A stretch of 64,000 nt of DNA from Pseudomonas chlororaphis. GTDB lineage: Bacteria; Pseudomonadota; Gammaproteobacteria; Pseudomonadales; Pseudomonadaceae. Below, piece after piece: positions 17,485 to 27,600 of this stretch; positions within the stretch are counted from its first letter, which is position 1, and the number at the start of each line of letters is the position of its first letter. Where the stretch lies: contig NZ_MOAL01000006.1 in assembly GCF_003731765.1 (NCBI RefSeq), forward strand, positions 656,105 through 720,104, written 5' to 3'. A program made the position numbers and the translations under genes. Below the pieces are notes generated by a model. That model worked only from the letters and a program-made list of their open reading frames with translations. It ran no database searches and was not told the origin of the DNA.

Positions 17485-19776
17485 ATGCCGTACCGCGTTG
17501 TCGTCAGTAGCGTTTTGCTGCTTTTAAGCTCATGGGTGTCGGCGCAAGGTCCAGCGCCGGCCATCTCTTACACCCGCGATATCCAGCCGATCTTCACCGA
17601 GAAGTGTGTGGCCTGCCATGCCTGTTACGACTCCGCCTGCCAACTGAACCTGGGCAGTGCCGAGGGCGCGGCGCGGGGCGCGTCGAAGATCCCGGTCTAC
17701 GACGGCGAGCGCAGCCAGGCCCAGGCCCCGACCCGACTGTTTTATGACGCCTTCGGCAAAGCCGCCTGGCAGCGCAAGGATTTTTATTCGGTCCTCGATG
17801 CCCAGGGCAGCCAGGCGGCGCTGATGGCGCGCATGCTGGAACTGGGGCACAAGACGCCGTTGCAGCCCAACGCCAAACTGCCCGCCGAGATCGTCCTGGG
17901 CCTGAGCCGGGACAACGTCTGCCCGCTGCCCGGTGAGTTCGATGCCTACGCCGGCGCCCATCCCAAGGAAGGTATGCCCCTGGCCGTGACCGGGCTCACC
18001 GACCAGCAATACCAGACCCTGCAACGCTGGCTGGCTTCGGGTGCACCCATCGACCCGCAAGGCCTGGCCCCCAGCGCTCAGGAAGCCATGCAGGTGCTGC
18101 AGTGGGAAAACCTGCTCAACGCCCCCGGCGCCCGGGAAAGCCTGGTAGGACGCTGGCTGTACGAACACTGGTTCCTCGCCCATGTCTATTTCGACGGCGG
18201 TGAGCCGGGGCATTACTTCCAGTGGGTGCGTTCGCGGACCCCCAGCGGCCAGCCCATCGACCTGATCAACACCCGTCGCCCCAATGACGACCCGGGCACC
18301 CAGGTGTATTACCGCCTGTGGCCGGTGCAGGGGGTGATTGTGCACAAGACCCACATCACCTACCCGCTGAGTGCGGCCAAGCTGGCACGGGTCAAGACCC
18401 TGTTTTACAGCGGCGACTGGCAGGTCACGGCCTTGCCCGGTTATGGCCCAGCCAGACGGGCCAACCCGTTCGAGACCTTCGAGGCGATCCCGGCCAAGGC
18501 CCGTTACCAGTTCATGCTGGATAACGCCGAGTACTTCGTGCGCACCTTTATCCGTGGCCCGGTGTGCCGCGGGCAGATCGCCACCGATGTGATCCGCGAT
18601 AACTTCTGGGCCCTGTTCCAGGACCCGAGCCACGACCTTTACATCACCGATCCGGCCTATCGCGGCCAGACCACACCGTTGCTGGCCATGCCCGGGCAGA
18701 ACGATGACGTCGGCAGTGTGCTCAGCCTGTGGCTGGCCTACCGCGACAAGCGCAACGAGTACGAGGCCCTGCGCCGCGACGCTTATGCCGATCTGCCCGC
18801 GCCCAGTTGGTCGACGCTGTGGGCCGGCAACGACAACGCGCTGCTGAGCATCTTCCGCCACTTCGACAGCGCCTCGGTCACCAAAGGCCTGATCGGTGAG
18901 GTGCCGCAGACGATGTGGCTGTTCGATTACCCCTTGCTGGAGCGCACCTATTACCAGTTGGCGGTGAATTTCGACGTGTTTGGCAATGTCTCCCACCAGG
19001 CCCAGACCCGGCTTTATTTCGATCTGATCCGCAACGGTGCCGAGCAGAACTTCCTGCGCCTGATGCCCGCTGGCACCCGTGAGGACTTCCTCGACGACTG
19101 GTACCAGAACAGCGGCAAGCTCAAGCTGTGGCTGGATTACGAAGCCATCGACGATGACAAACCCAGCGCCCTGAAACTGAGCCCGGTGGACCCCAAGCGT
19201 GACTTCGCGCAACAACTGCTGGCCCGTTATGGCGACCTCAATGCCAAGCCTGACCCGATCAACCGGTGCGACGGTGCCTATTGCTCACGGCCCAATATCG
19301 ACCCGGCGCTGCAGGATGCCGAGCAGGCCCTGAGTCGCCTGACTGCGCGGCCTGCGGCGGGGCTCAAGGTCATCGATCAACTGCCGGAAGCCAGCCTGCT
19401 GCGGATCGAAACCGCCAGCGGCAAGCGCGAGTTCTACAGCCTGTTGCGCAACCGCGCCCATAGCAACGTGGCCTTTATGCTGGGCGAGGCCCTGCGTTAC
19501 CAGCCGGGCCTGGACACCCTGACCATTTACCCGGGGGTGCTCAGCAGCTACCCGAATTTCATCTTCAATATCCCGGCGCAGCAGGTGCCGGAGTTTGTGA
19601 CCCAGATGGAAAATGCCAAGGACGCCGCCGCTTTAGAGAAAATCGTCGATCGCTGGGGCATCCGCCGCAGCCACCCGCAGTTTTGGCAGTATTTCCATGA
19701 CCAGACTCGTTACCTGGAAGAAACCGACCCCCGGGAAGCCGGGGTGCTGGACATGAACCGTTACGAAAACCTCTAG
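17485..19776 (+). CDS. cti: Fatty acid cis/trans isomerase
   Basis: A 763-residue periplasmic Cti. A signal peptide (to about residue 21) is followed at 42-46 by the c-type heme motif CVACH, in a stretch with two further cysteines (ACYDSAC). The enzyme converts cis-unsaturated acyl chains of membrane phospholipids to trans, hardening the membrane under solvent or heat stress. Length and motifs are typical of the pseudomonad protein. It is divergent from metH across 154 bases. A GC-rich hairpin (CGCCCC/GGGGCG, 19812-19832) follows its stop. Confidence 0.95.
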   Translation: MPYRVVVSSVLLLLSSWVSAQGPAPAISYTRDIQPIFTEKCVACHACYDSACQLNLGSAEGAARGASKIPVYDGERSQAQAPTRLFYDAFGKAAWQRKDFYSVLDAQGSQAALMARMLELGHKTPLQPNAKLPAEIVLGLSRDNVCPLPGEFDAYAGAHPKEGMPLAVTGLTDQQYQTLQRWLASGAPIDPQGLAPSAQEAMQVLQWENLLNAPGARESLVGRWLYEHWFLAHVYFDGGEPGHYFQWVRSRTPSGQPIDLINTRRPNDDPGTQVYYRLWPVQGVIVHKTHITYPLSAAKLARVKTLFYSGDWQVTALPGYGPARRANPFETFEAIPAKARYQFMLDNAEYFVRTFIRGPVCRGQIATDVIRDNFWALFQDPSHDLYITDPAYRGQTTPLLAMPGQNDDVGSVLSLWLAYRDKRNEYEALRRDAYADLPAPSWSTLWAGNDNALLSIFRHFDSASVTKGLIGEVPQTMWLFDYPLLERTYYQLAVNFDVFGNVSHQAQTRLYFDLIRNGAEQNFLRLMPAGTREDFLDDWYQNSGKLKLWLDYEAIDDDKPSALKLSPVDPKRDFAQQLLARYGDLNAKPDPINRCDGAYCSRPNIDPALQDAEQALSRLTARPAAGLKVIDQLPEASLLRIETASGKREFYSLLRNRAHSNVAFMLGEALRYQPGLDTLTIYPGVLSSYPNFIFNIPAQQVPEFVTQMENAKDAAALEKIVDRWGIRRSHPQFWQYFHDQTRYLEETDPREAGVLDMNRYENL

Positions 19777-19932
19777 GCGGCGACCGGCTCCCGGACCTGT
19801 GACTGGCGTCTCGCCCCCGTTGCTGCGGGGCGGGGCAGGGGGCCATCGTCGCGACTATCCCGACAAAAACACTAGGACTTTGTGCGGCGCCCTGATTGGC
19901 GTAAACTGCGCCGACGTCTGCGAGGAAATTCC

Positions 19933-20517
19933 ATGAGCGCCATTACCATTACCGACGCCGCCCACGATTATCTGGCTGATCTGCTATCCAAGCAGAACAC
20001 CCCGGGGATTGGCATCCGCATCTTTATTACCCAGCCAGGTACTCAGTACGCCGAGACCTGCATCGCCTACTGCAAGCCAGGCGAAGAGAAACCCGAAGAC
20101 ACCGCCTTGGGGCTGAAAAGCTTCACCGCGTACCTCGATGCCTTCAGTGAAGGCTTCCTGGACGACGCCGTGGTGGACTACGCCACTGACCGCATGGGCG
20201 GCCAGCTGACCATCAAGGCGCCGAACGCCAAAGTGCCGATGGTCAATGCCGACAGCCCGCTCAACGAGCGCATCAACTACTACCTGCAAACCGAGATCAA
20301 CCCGGGGCTGGCCAGCCACGGCGGTCAGGTGAGCCTGATCGACGTGGTCGATGACGGCATCGCGGTGCTGCAGTTCGGTGGCGGTTGCCAGGGCTGCGGC
20401 CAGGCTGACGTGACCTTGCGTGAAGGCATCGAGCGCACGCTGCTCGAGCGCGTGCCCGAGCTCAAAGGTGTGCGTGACGTCACCGACCACACGCAGAAAG
20501 AAAACGCCTACTACTAA
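19933..20517 (+). CDS. nfuA: Fe-S biogenesis protein NfuA
   Basis: A 194-residue protein with an N-terminal degenerate A-type (IscA-like) domain, residues 1-95, and a C-terminal Nfu domain. The cluster-binding CxxC is in FGGGCQGCGQ near residues 152-155. NfuA receives and delivers [4Fe-4S] clusters to apo-proteins, especially under oxidative or iron stress. The ATG at 19933 follows GAGGAAA. A strong terminator lies 17 bases after the stop, so it is a single-gene transcript. Confidence 0.96.
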   Translation: MSAITITDAAHDYLADLLSKQNTPGIGIRIFITQPGTQYAETCIAYCKPGEEKPEDTALGLKSFTAYLDAFSEGFLDDAVVDYATDRMGGQLTIKAPNAKVPMVNADSPLNERINYYLQTEINPGLASHGGQVSLIDVVDDGIAVLQFGGGCQGCGQADVTLREGIERTLLERVPELKGVRDVTDHTQKENAYY

Positions 20518-20533
20518 GGCGTTCGCTGCGAAC

Positions 20534-20567
20534 AAAAAAACGGCGCCCCGTGAGCGCCGTTTTTTTA
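20534..20567 (+). terminator. Intrinsic terminator after nfuA
   Basis: ACGGCGC and GCGCCGT form the stem, with seven A before it and seven T after it. Confidence 0.92.
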
Positions 20568-20580
20568 TGCCTGCTTCCCT

Positions 20581-20663
20581 TGTAGGAACCGGCTTGCCGG
20601 CGATCAACGCCCCTGAATATTGCATCAGGCTCAGGGGCGTCTCGCTGCAAGCCAGCTCTTGCA
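20581..20663. repeat. REP pair
   Basis: GTAGGAACCGGCTTGCCGGC faces GCTGCAAGCCAGCTCTTGC. The spacer carries an additional inverted repeat, CGCCCCTGA and TCAGGGGCG. Confidence 0.7.
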
Positions 20664-20672
20664 CAGAAGGTC

Positions 20673-21419
20673 TCAGGGCCGGTAAAGGTGGGCATGCCCC
20701 GCGCGGTACAGGGACGATTCGCTGAAGTTGTCGGTGGCCAATACCCGGCCCACCAGAATCAACGCAGTCCGCCGAAAGCCCTTGGCCGCGACTTGATCGG
20801 TAATGTCCGCGAGGGTGCCCAGCACCCAGTCCTGATCCGGCCAGGAGGCGCGGTGCACCACGGCAATCGGGCAGTCGGCGCCATAGTGAGGCAGCAGCTC
20901 GCTGACGATCTTCGGCAGGTGATTGACCCCCAAATGAATCGCCATGGTGGCGCCATGGGCGGCCAGGCTGGCGAACTCCTCCCCCGGTGGCATCGCGGTC
21001 TTGTCGGCATAGCGGGTCAGGATCACGCTCTGGGAGACGTCGGGCAGGGTCAGTTCGGCCCCCAGCAATGCCGCGCAGGCCGCGGTGGCGGTGACCCCGG
21101 GAATGATCTCGAAAGGAATACCCAACTCGCGCAGGCCGCGAATCTGCTCACCAATGGCGCCATACAGGCTGGGATCGCCTGAATGCACCCGGGCCACATC
21201 CTGGCCCTGGGCATGGGCGTTCTTGATCAGTTCGATGATCTGTTCCAGGTGCAACTCGGCGCTATTGATCACCTGCTCGGCGCGGTGGCCCTCAAGCACG
21301 GCGGTCGGCACCAGGGAGCCGGCGTAGATGATGACCGGGCACCGATGGATCAAACGCTGGCCTTTGACGGTGATCAGGTCCGGGTCGCCGGGGCCGGCGC
21401 CGATAAAGTAGACGGTCAT
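20673..21419 (-). CDS. cobM: Precorrin-4 C11-methyltransferase
   Basis: A 248-residue SAM-dependent tetrapyrrole methylase. It opens MTVYFIGAGPGDPDLITVKG, whose GAGPGDP loop binds SAM. VHSGDPSLYGA (about residue 82) and IPGVTATAACAALLGAELT follow, diagnostic of the CobM/CbiF group. It methylates C-11 of precorrin-4 in the aerobic B12 pathway. The start at 21419 has AGGAGA upstream; the longer frame is unsupported. It is the last gene of the minus-strand operon under the cobalamin riboswitch at 22928-23118. Confidence 0.95.
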   Translation of the reverse strand: MTVYFIGAGPGDPDLITVKGQRLIHRCPVIIYAGSLVPTAVLEGHRAEQVINSAELHLEQIIELIKNAHAQGQDVARVHSGDPSLYGAIGEQIRGLRELGIPFEIIPGVTATAACAALLGAELTLPDVSQSVILTRYADKTAMPPGEEFASLAAHGATMAIHLGVNHLPKIVSELLPHYGADCPIAVVHRASWPDQDWVLGTLADITDQVAAKGFRRTALILVGRVLATDNFSESSLYRAGHAHLYRP

Positions 21420-21501
21420 GGCCTTCTCCTGTGAAAAATGGTCAACACGAGCCCGCAGATGAAGATCGCTCATGATCGGAAACGGGGGATTGTCGGGGAT
21501 T

Positions 21502-21915
21502 TTACGCGCAGCCGGCCAATGCCAGGGTGGCCTGGGCGTATTTTTGTCGCGAGATCAGCAGGGTGGCCGGTCCGTTGCTCAGTTGTTCAGCCAGGGCTAG
21601 GGCTGCACTTTCGGCCACGCCGTAACAGCCGGTGCGTTCGAAAGCGATCTGCGAGCGGTGGCTCAATTGCTGGGCGTAGCGGGCCAGCTCAGTGCTGCTG
21701 AAACAGGTCAGGGGCAGGTTCAGTTGCGCGGCCAATTCCAGCAGGCCGGGCTCCTCACGCTTCAAGTCGATGCTGGCCAGCGCCTTGACCTGCCGCAGGT
21801 CAAGGCGATGGGCTTGCAAGGCCTGGTCGAGCAGGGCACGCAGCGTGCTTGCCGGGCAGCCTTTCTGGCAGCCCAGGCCGACCACTAGGGACGGCGCCGC
21901 GCGCAGGTCGATCAT
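21502..21915 (-). CDS. cobE: Cobalamin biosynthesis protein CobE (CbiG C-terminal type)
   Basis: A 137-residue protein with the CobE/CbiG-C fold, opening LVVGLGCQKGCPASTLRALL and containing LASIDLKREEPGLLELA. The length equals that of stand-alone CobE, which acts in corrin-ring synthesis with an incompletely defined role. Its ATG overlaps the cbtA stop (ATGA), so translation is coupled. It lies between the cobalt transporter gene and cobM. Confidence 0.9.
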   Translation of the reverse strand: MIDLRAAPSLVVGLGCQKGCPASTLRALLDQALQAHRLDLRQVKALASIDLKREEPGLLELAAQLNLPLTCFSSTELARYAQQLSHRSQIAFERTGCYGVAESAALALAEQLSNGPATLLISRQKYAQATLALAGCA

Positions 21916-22613
21916 GCCGAGTATTGACCGTCACTCTTGCGTCGGAACAACCAGGCGCTGATCAGGCCCAGGGCCAGCCAGAACAGGGCATTGGTCAATT
22001 GCGAAGCGATCTTGAACTGGGCTTCCAGGGCTTGCGGTGCAAGCATCGAGTGCACTTCCGGCTGTGGCGCGCCAATCACATGGGGCACTGCCAGAATGGC
22101 CGCGCCCAGCACCTTCAGCAGCCAGTTCTGGGCGAACACCAGCAAGGCGATGCCCACGGCGGTGGACGCCGCAGTGCCGACCCACCAGATTTGCCGTTGT
22201 GCCAGATCGGCGGCGGCAGTGCCCGGCAGCTCGGGCGGCAGGCCCAGGGTCGGCGCCAGGCAGAAGGTGGCGTAGCCGGCCAGGCCCCACAGCAGGCCTT
22301 GAGAGGTGCGGTTCGGCGCACGCAGGGTGTACAGGCCGGCGAGCATCAGGGCGAAGCCCACGGCAACCACCAGGTTACCGCCGGTGGTGGACAGGACGCG
22401 CTGCCAGCCGTCTTCCGGCTCCCAGGCTTCGGCGTCGTGGCTGTGGGCGGCCATGGCGCCGTCGGCGTGCTCATGGGCTTCGGCGGCAGGGGCGTTCTCG
22501 TAGGTTTCCGCCTGCAGAATCAGCGGGGCGACCCAGAAACTTTGCAGCAGGGTCAGCAGCAGGGCGGCCAGCAGCCCGCTGAAACCGGCGGTTTGGGCAA
22601 TGCGCTTGATCAT
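21912..22613 (-). CDS. cbtA: CbtA, predicted cobalt transporter subunit
   Basis: A 233-residue integral membrane protein with about five helices. It starts MIKRIAQTAGFSGLL and carries a His/acid-rich periplasmic loop near residues 42-62 (EAHEHADG, AAHSHDAEAW) suited to metal binding. Helices near 75-95, 105-125 and 140-165 follow the CbtA pattern, including PHVIGAP. Together with CbtB it is the B12-regulated cobalt uptake system found by riboswitch comparison in proteobacteria. The start at 22613 is preferred to an upstream ATG inside cbtB's tail. Confidence 0.92.
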   Translation of the reverse strand: MIKRIAQTAGFSGLLAALLLTLLQSFWVAPLILQAETYENAPAAEAHEHADGAMAAHSHDAEAWEPEDGWQRVLSTTGGNLVVAVGFALMLAGLYTLRAPNRTSQGLLWGLAGYATFCLAPTLGLPPELPGTAAADLAQRQIWWVGTAASTAVGIALLVFAQNWLLKVLGAAILAVPHVIGAPQPEVHSMLAPQALEAQFKIASQLTNALFWLALGLISAWLFRRKSDGQYSA

Positions 22614-22624
22614 CGGGGCAGGTC

Positions 22625-22813
22625 TCAGTGGCAAGGGAACGCGGCGCTGTGACGGGTATCGTGAGCGGCGTTGTGCACCGCTTCGATGTGCGAGAAACCG
22701 GCGAAGTACACCAGGCAGGCGCCGAGGATCGACGCGCCGATGGCGGCGACCAAGCGTTGGCTCAGGGTGTGGGTGGTGCTGGCGGAATGGCTGGTGCTGC
22801 TGATGATCGACAT
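22625..22813 (-). CDS. cbtB: CbtB, predicted cobalt transporter subunit
   Basis: A 62-residue protein with one transmembrane helix (residues 20-40) and the diagnostic His-rich C-terminus HNAAHDTRHSAAFPCH, thought to bind cobalt. It is the first gene of cbtB-cbtA-cobE-cobM and lies 42 bases downstream of a terminator-like hairpin that is itself downstream of a cobalamin riboswitch. It should therefore be shut off when cobalamin is plentiful. Confidence 0.94.
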   Translation of the reverse strand: MSIISSTSHSASTTHTLSQRLVAAIGASILGACLVYFAGFSHIEAVHNAAHDTRHSAAFPCH

Positions 22814-22855
22814 GGCGCTTCCCTCTGGTCTGGCAGTGGGTGCAACGTGCGCAAG

Positions 22856-22885
22856 AAAACCCCGCGAGCAGGCCCGCAGGGTTTT
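22856..22885 (-). terminator. Terminator-like hairpin of the cbt riboswitch platform
   Basis: On the minus strand AAAACCC and GGGTTTT pair, with an inner GCG/CGC stem. It lies between the riboswitch core and cbtB and is well placed as the off-state hairpin. Confidence 0.65.
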
Positions 22886-22927
22886 AACAGCGCCCGCCCA
22901 CCGCGGGTTTGTTATTTATGTGTGCAG

Positions 22928-23118
22928 CGGGCCGGTCTCCGGGCTCACGAGGGGTCGGGCTTGCGCCTGGCCGACAAGTGTCTCCTTCCCATGCCGTGGC
23001 ACAGTGGATTTGACACTTCGCTCGCTTACCGTTGCGGGGGCAGCACCGGACTGGTCAAGGCTTTGAGTAAAGCACGTGATTCACCGGTTTCCCGTTTCAC
23101 CCTGTGAAGGGCACCCGT
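22928..23118 (-). ncRNA. Cobalamin riboswitch controlling cbtB-cbtA-cobE-cobM
   Basis: Read on the minus strand, this shows the conserved cobalamin riboswitch order. A GGGTGCCC-type start is followed by ACGGGAAACCGGTGA, then the core GGTGCTGCCCCCGCAACGGT and the closing segment AGCCCGGAGACCGGCCCG. The outer ends CGGGTGCC and GGCCCG can form P1. It senses adenosylcobalamin and represses the downstream cobalt uptake and synthesis genes. Confidence 0.93.
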
Positions 23119-23286
23119 AACAAGTTGTGTAGGAGAGCATGGGCGGGGAGTGGGCGTCAATTGGCAACCGTTCTCACTGGCACCGTGCAGCGCCCCAGGC
23201 ACCCGCAATGGCCTGGGCCGGGGCTGTTGCCACTCTCGTCACATTGCGCATTGACCGGCCCCCGCGCTCTGCGTAGCCTTGCGCCT

Positions 23287-23470
23287 TCGAGGTTCTTCGG
23301 CATGCCGAAGCTAAGACGGGAACGCGGTCAATGCCGCGGCTGCCCCCGCAACTGTGAACGGTTCCGCTTCTGCACGGCCACTGCCCGCTGCCTCCCGGCA
23401 TGCGTGCGGGAAGGCGCAGGGGCCGCCGGTCGAACGACCGGCACACCGTCAGCCAGGAGACCTGCCTCGA
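23287..23470 (+). ncRNA. Cobalamin riboswitch controlling cobW-cobN-chlD
   Basis: On the plus strand TCGAGG (23287) pairs with CCTCGA (23465-23470) as P1. Between them are GACGGGAACGCGGTCAATGC, then CGGCTGCCCCCGCAACTGT, then GCCAGGAGACCTGCC near the 3' end. This is the standard cobalamin riboswitch order. It lies 110 bases before cobW and is divergent from the second copy at 22928-23118. Confidence 0.94.
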
Positions 23471-23579
23471 CACAGATTCTCACTACAACCGGGCGGGGTG
23501 ATCCGGTGGCGAAATCGTCCGCGCGCCAGGCGTTGCGGCCCTCGTCCCGTATGCCCGCCACCTTGCCAAAGGGCATCCG

Positions 23580-24647
23580 ATGAAAACACTGGCCAAACTT
23601 CCCGTCACCATCGTCACCGGCTTTCTCGGCTCAGGTAAAACCACCTTGCTGCGGCACATGCTGGACAACGCCCAGGGCCGGCGCATCGCGGTGATCGTCA
23701 ACGAGTTCGGCGAGCTGGGCATCGACGGCGAAATCCTCAAACAGTGCTCCATCGGCTGCACCGAAGAAGAGGCTAATGGCCGTGTTTATGAACTGGCCAA
23801 CGGCTGCCTGTGCTGCACCGTGCAGGAAGAGTTCTTCCCGGTGATGCGTGAGCTGGTGGCACGCCGTGGCGACCTCGACCACATCCTGATCGAAACCAGC
23901 GGCCTGGCCCTGCCCAAGCCTTTGGTGCAAGCCTTCCAGTGGCCGGAAATCCGCAGCGCCTGCACCGTCGATGCGGTGATTACCGTGGTCGACAGCCCGG
24001 CCGTGGCCGCCGGCACCTTCGCCGCGTTCCCGGACCAAGTGGACGCCCAGCGCAAGCTCGACCCCAACCTGGACCACGAATCGCCGTTGCACGAGCTGTT
24101 CGCCGACCAACTGTCCAGCGCCGACCTGGTGATCCTCAACAAGGCCGACCTGATCAGCCCTGAAGACCTGGCCAAAGTGCGCCTGGAAGTCGCTGAAGAA
24201 CTGCCGCCGGCGGTGAAAGTCATCGAAGCCAGCAGTGGCCGCCTGCCCCTGGACGTGTTGCTGGGCCTGGGTGCCGGCTCCGAAGAACACATCGATAGCC
24301 GTCACAGCCACCACGATCACCACCACGACGGTGACGATCACGATGACCACGATCACGACGCCTTCGACTCCATCTCCATCGAACTGCCCCAGGCCGAAGA
24401 AAGCCTGCTGCTGGACGCCCTGACCCAACTGGTGATCAAGCACGGCATCCTGCGGGTCAAGGGCTTTGCCGCCATCCCCAACAAGCCGATGCGTTTGCTG
24501 ATTCAGGGCGTGGGCACCCGTTTTGACAAACACTTCGACCGTCAATGGGGCGCCGATGAGGCCCGTACCACACGCCTGGTGCTGATTGGCCAGGAACTGG
24601 ACGCGGCCCTGCTTGAAGCGCAACTGCGCGCTGCCCTCAGCGTTTAA
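23580..24647 (+). CDS. cobW: CobW, GTPase metal chaperone of cobalamin synthesis
   Basis: A 355-residue G3E-family GTPase. Walker A is GFLGSGKTT at residues 14-22, the metal-binding CxCC is in NGCLCCTV near 75, and NKAD supplies the guanine-specificity motif near 187. A His/Asp-rich metal loop (HSHHDHHHDGDDHDDHDHD) lies near 240-260, followed by the CobW C-terminal domain. It is thought to load cobalt for the aerobic pathway, next to the cobaltochelatase it serves. It is the first gene behind the plus-strand riboswitch; cobN starts 3 bases after its stop. Confidence 0.96.
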   Translation: MKTLAKLPVTIVTGFLGSGKTTLLRHMLDNAQGRRIAVIVNEFGELGIDGEILKQCSIGCTEEEANGRVYELANGCLCCTVQEEFFPVMRELVARRGDLDHILIETSGLALPKPLVQAFQWPEIRSACTVDAVITVVDSPAVAAGTFAAFPDQVDAQRKLDPNLDHESPLHELFADQLSSADLVILNKADLISPEDLAKVRLEVAEELPPAVKVIEASSGRLPLDVLLGLGAGSEEHIDSRHSHHDHHHDGDDHDDHDHDAFDSISIELPQAEESLLLDALTQLVIKHGILRVKGFAAIPNKPMRLLIQGVGTRFDKHFDRQWGADEARTTRLVLIGQELDAALLEAQLRAALSV

Positions 24648-24650
24648 GCC

Positions 24651-27600
24651 ATGCACCTGCTCAGGACCCAGCCCGGCGGATTTGTCTCGGATGACAACAT
24701 TGCCGACTTAGGACAAACCCCCGCCGAGCTGGTGATCCTGTGCAGCGGCGATTCCAGCCTGGCGCTGCTGGCCGAAGCGGCCCAGCAGTTGCCGGAGGAT
24801 TACCCCAGCTTTCGCCTGGCCAACCCCATGCAAGTGCAGAACCACGCCTCGGTGGACCTGTACGTCGACCAGGTGTTGCGCCACGCCAAGGTGATCCTGA
24901 TTTCCCTGCACGGCGGCATTGGCTACTGGCGCTACGGCGTCGAGCGCCTGGTGCAACTGGCCGAGCGCGGCGTGCAGCTGATCCTGGTGCCGGGGGACGA
25001 TCGTCCCGACCCGGAACTCAGTGACCTGTCCAGCGTGCCGGCCGAGTTGCGCGATCGTCTCTGGCAGTTTCTGCGCCAGGGCGGGCGTGACAATGCCCTG
25101 GACTTTTACCGCTGCCTGGCCAGCACGTTGCTCGGTCGCACCTATCCCTGGGGCGAACCGCAAACCCTGCCGCGCACGGCGATCTACCACCCCCATAAAA
25201 GCCACGCCACCCTCGACCACTGGCAAGCCGATTGGCAGGCCGGGCAGCCGGTGGCGGCGGTGTTGTTCTACCGCTCGCACTTGCAGGCGGCCAACACCGG
25301 TTTTATCGACGTGTTCTGTGAGCGTTTGCAGGCGGCGGGGCTCAATCCCTTGCCCATGGCGGTGGCCAGCCTCAAGGAGCCCGGCTGCCTGAGCGTGGTC
25401 GAAGACCTGCTGGACCAGGCCGCTGCCGGGGTGATCCTCAACACCACTGGGTTCGCCCAATCCAGCCCCGAAGCGCCCCATCTGCGTCCGTTTCGCCGCA
25501 ATATCCCGGTGATCCAAGCCATCTGTGCCCAGGACAATCAACCTGGCTGGCGTGCCAGCGAGCAGGGGCTGGGCCCCCGTGACCTGGCCATGCACATCGC
25601 CTTGCCGGAACTGGACGGGCGGATCATCAGCCGGCCCATCAGCTTCAAGGACCTGGCCTGGCGCAGCGAGCGCAGCCAGTCGGACGTGGTCTGTTACCGG
25701 GCCGCGCCCGAGCGCATGGACTTTGTCGCCCAACTGGCCCGACGCTGGATTGAACTGGGGCGCTTGGCCAATGGCGACAAACGCATCGCCCTGATCCTCG
25801 CCAATTACCCGACCCGCGACGGTCGCATTGGTAACGGCGTGGGCCTGGACACTCCGGCCGCCGCCTTGAACATCCTTCGGGCCTTGCACGCCGAGGGTTA
25901 TCCGCTGCCGGCCGAGCTGCCCGAGAGCGGTACCGCGCTGATCCAGCAACTGCTGGGCGGGGTCAGCAATGACCTGGACAGCATCGATCTGCGCCCCTGT
26001 GCGCAAAGCCTGGCCCTGGATGATTACTGGCTGATGTTCAACGCCCTGCCTGAGGCTAACCGCCAGGCGGTGCAGGCGCGTTGGGGCCGCCCGGAGCAGG
26101 ACCCGATGTTCCGCGGCGGGCGAATGATGATCGCCGGCCTGCGTTTTGGCCTGACCTTCGTCGGCATCCAACCGGCCCGGGGTTATCAGGTGGACCCCAG
26201 CGCGGTCTACCACGACCCGGACCTGGTGCCGCCCCACGGTTACCTGGCGTTCTACTTCTGGTTGCGCCAGGCCTACGGCGCCCACGGGGTGATCCACGTC
26301 GGCAAGCACGGCAACCTGGAATGGCTGCCGGGCAAGGGTGTGGGCCTGTCCGAAGCGTGCTGGCCGGACGCGCTGCTGGGGCCGTTGCCCAACATCTATC
26401 CGTTTATCGTCAACGACCCGGGGGAGGGTGCCCAGGCCAAGCGCCGCACCCAGGCGGTGATCATCGACCACCTGATGCCACCCCTGACCCGGGCCGAAAC
26501 CTATGGCCCGCTGCGTGACCTGGAGTTGCTGGCCGACGAGTATTACGAAGCCCAACTGCTGGACCCGCGCCGGGCCCGGGAGCTGCAACGGGACATTCTT
26601 GCGTTGGTGCGCGAAACCCATATCGACCGCGAACTGCAACTGGGCGAGGCGCTGGACAGCGATGCCGATGCGGCAATCTGGCTGCCGCGCCTGGACACCT
26701 ACCTGTGCGACTTGAAAGAGTCGCAGATCCGCGACGGTCTGCATGTGTTCGGCGAGTCCCCCAGCGGGCGCTTGCGCCTCGACACCCTGCTGGCTCTGTT
26801 GCGAATTCCCCGGGGCGACGGCAAGGGTCAACACGCGAGTCTGCTGCGGGCTCTGGCCAAGGCCTTTGAGTTGGGTTTCGACCCGCTGGACTGTGCCTTG
26901 GCCGAACCCTGGAGCGGACTCCGCCCGACGCCATTGCAGCAGGTCAGTGAGGCGCTGTGGCGCACGGCTGGCGATACCCGCGAACGCCTGGAGCTTTATG
27001 CCGGGCAGTTGATCGAGGCCGCGCTCCAGGGGCCGGTGGCGGCATTGGACGCTGCCGGCTGGGAGCCGGTGCAGGCCATTATCGACGGGCTGCGCGAGGT
27101 GGTTGCGCCGCGCCTGGACGCCTGTGGTCCGGCGGAAATGCGCGGCCTGTTGGACGCCCTCAGCGGGCGCTTTGTCCCCGCTGGCCCCAGTGGTGCGCCA
27201 AGCCGGGGTCGCCTGGACGTGCTGCCCACTGGGCGCAACTTCTTCTCGGTGGACGTACGCAACCTGCCCACCACCACGGCCTGGCGCATTGGTTTTCAGT
27301 CGGCCAACCTGATTCTTGAACGCCACCTGCAAGACCATGGCGACCACCTGCGCCAGCTCGGCCTGTCGGTCTGGGGCACGGCGACCATGCGCACCGGTGG
27401 CGACGACATCGCCCAGGCCATGGCCCTGATGGGGGTGCGCCCGGTGTGGGCCACCGGCAGCCAGCGCGTGGATGATTTCGAAATCCTGCCCCTGAGCCTG
27501 CTGGACCGGCCCCGGGTCGATGTGACCCTGCGCGTTTCGGGGTTCTTCCGCGATGCCTTCGCCAACCTGATCCGCCTGTTCGATGCGGCAGTGCAGGCGG

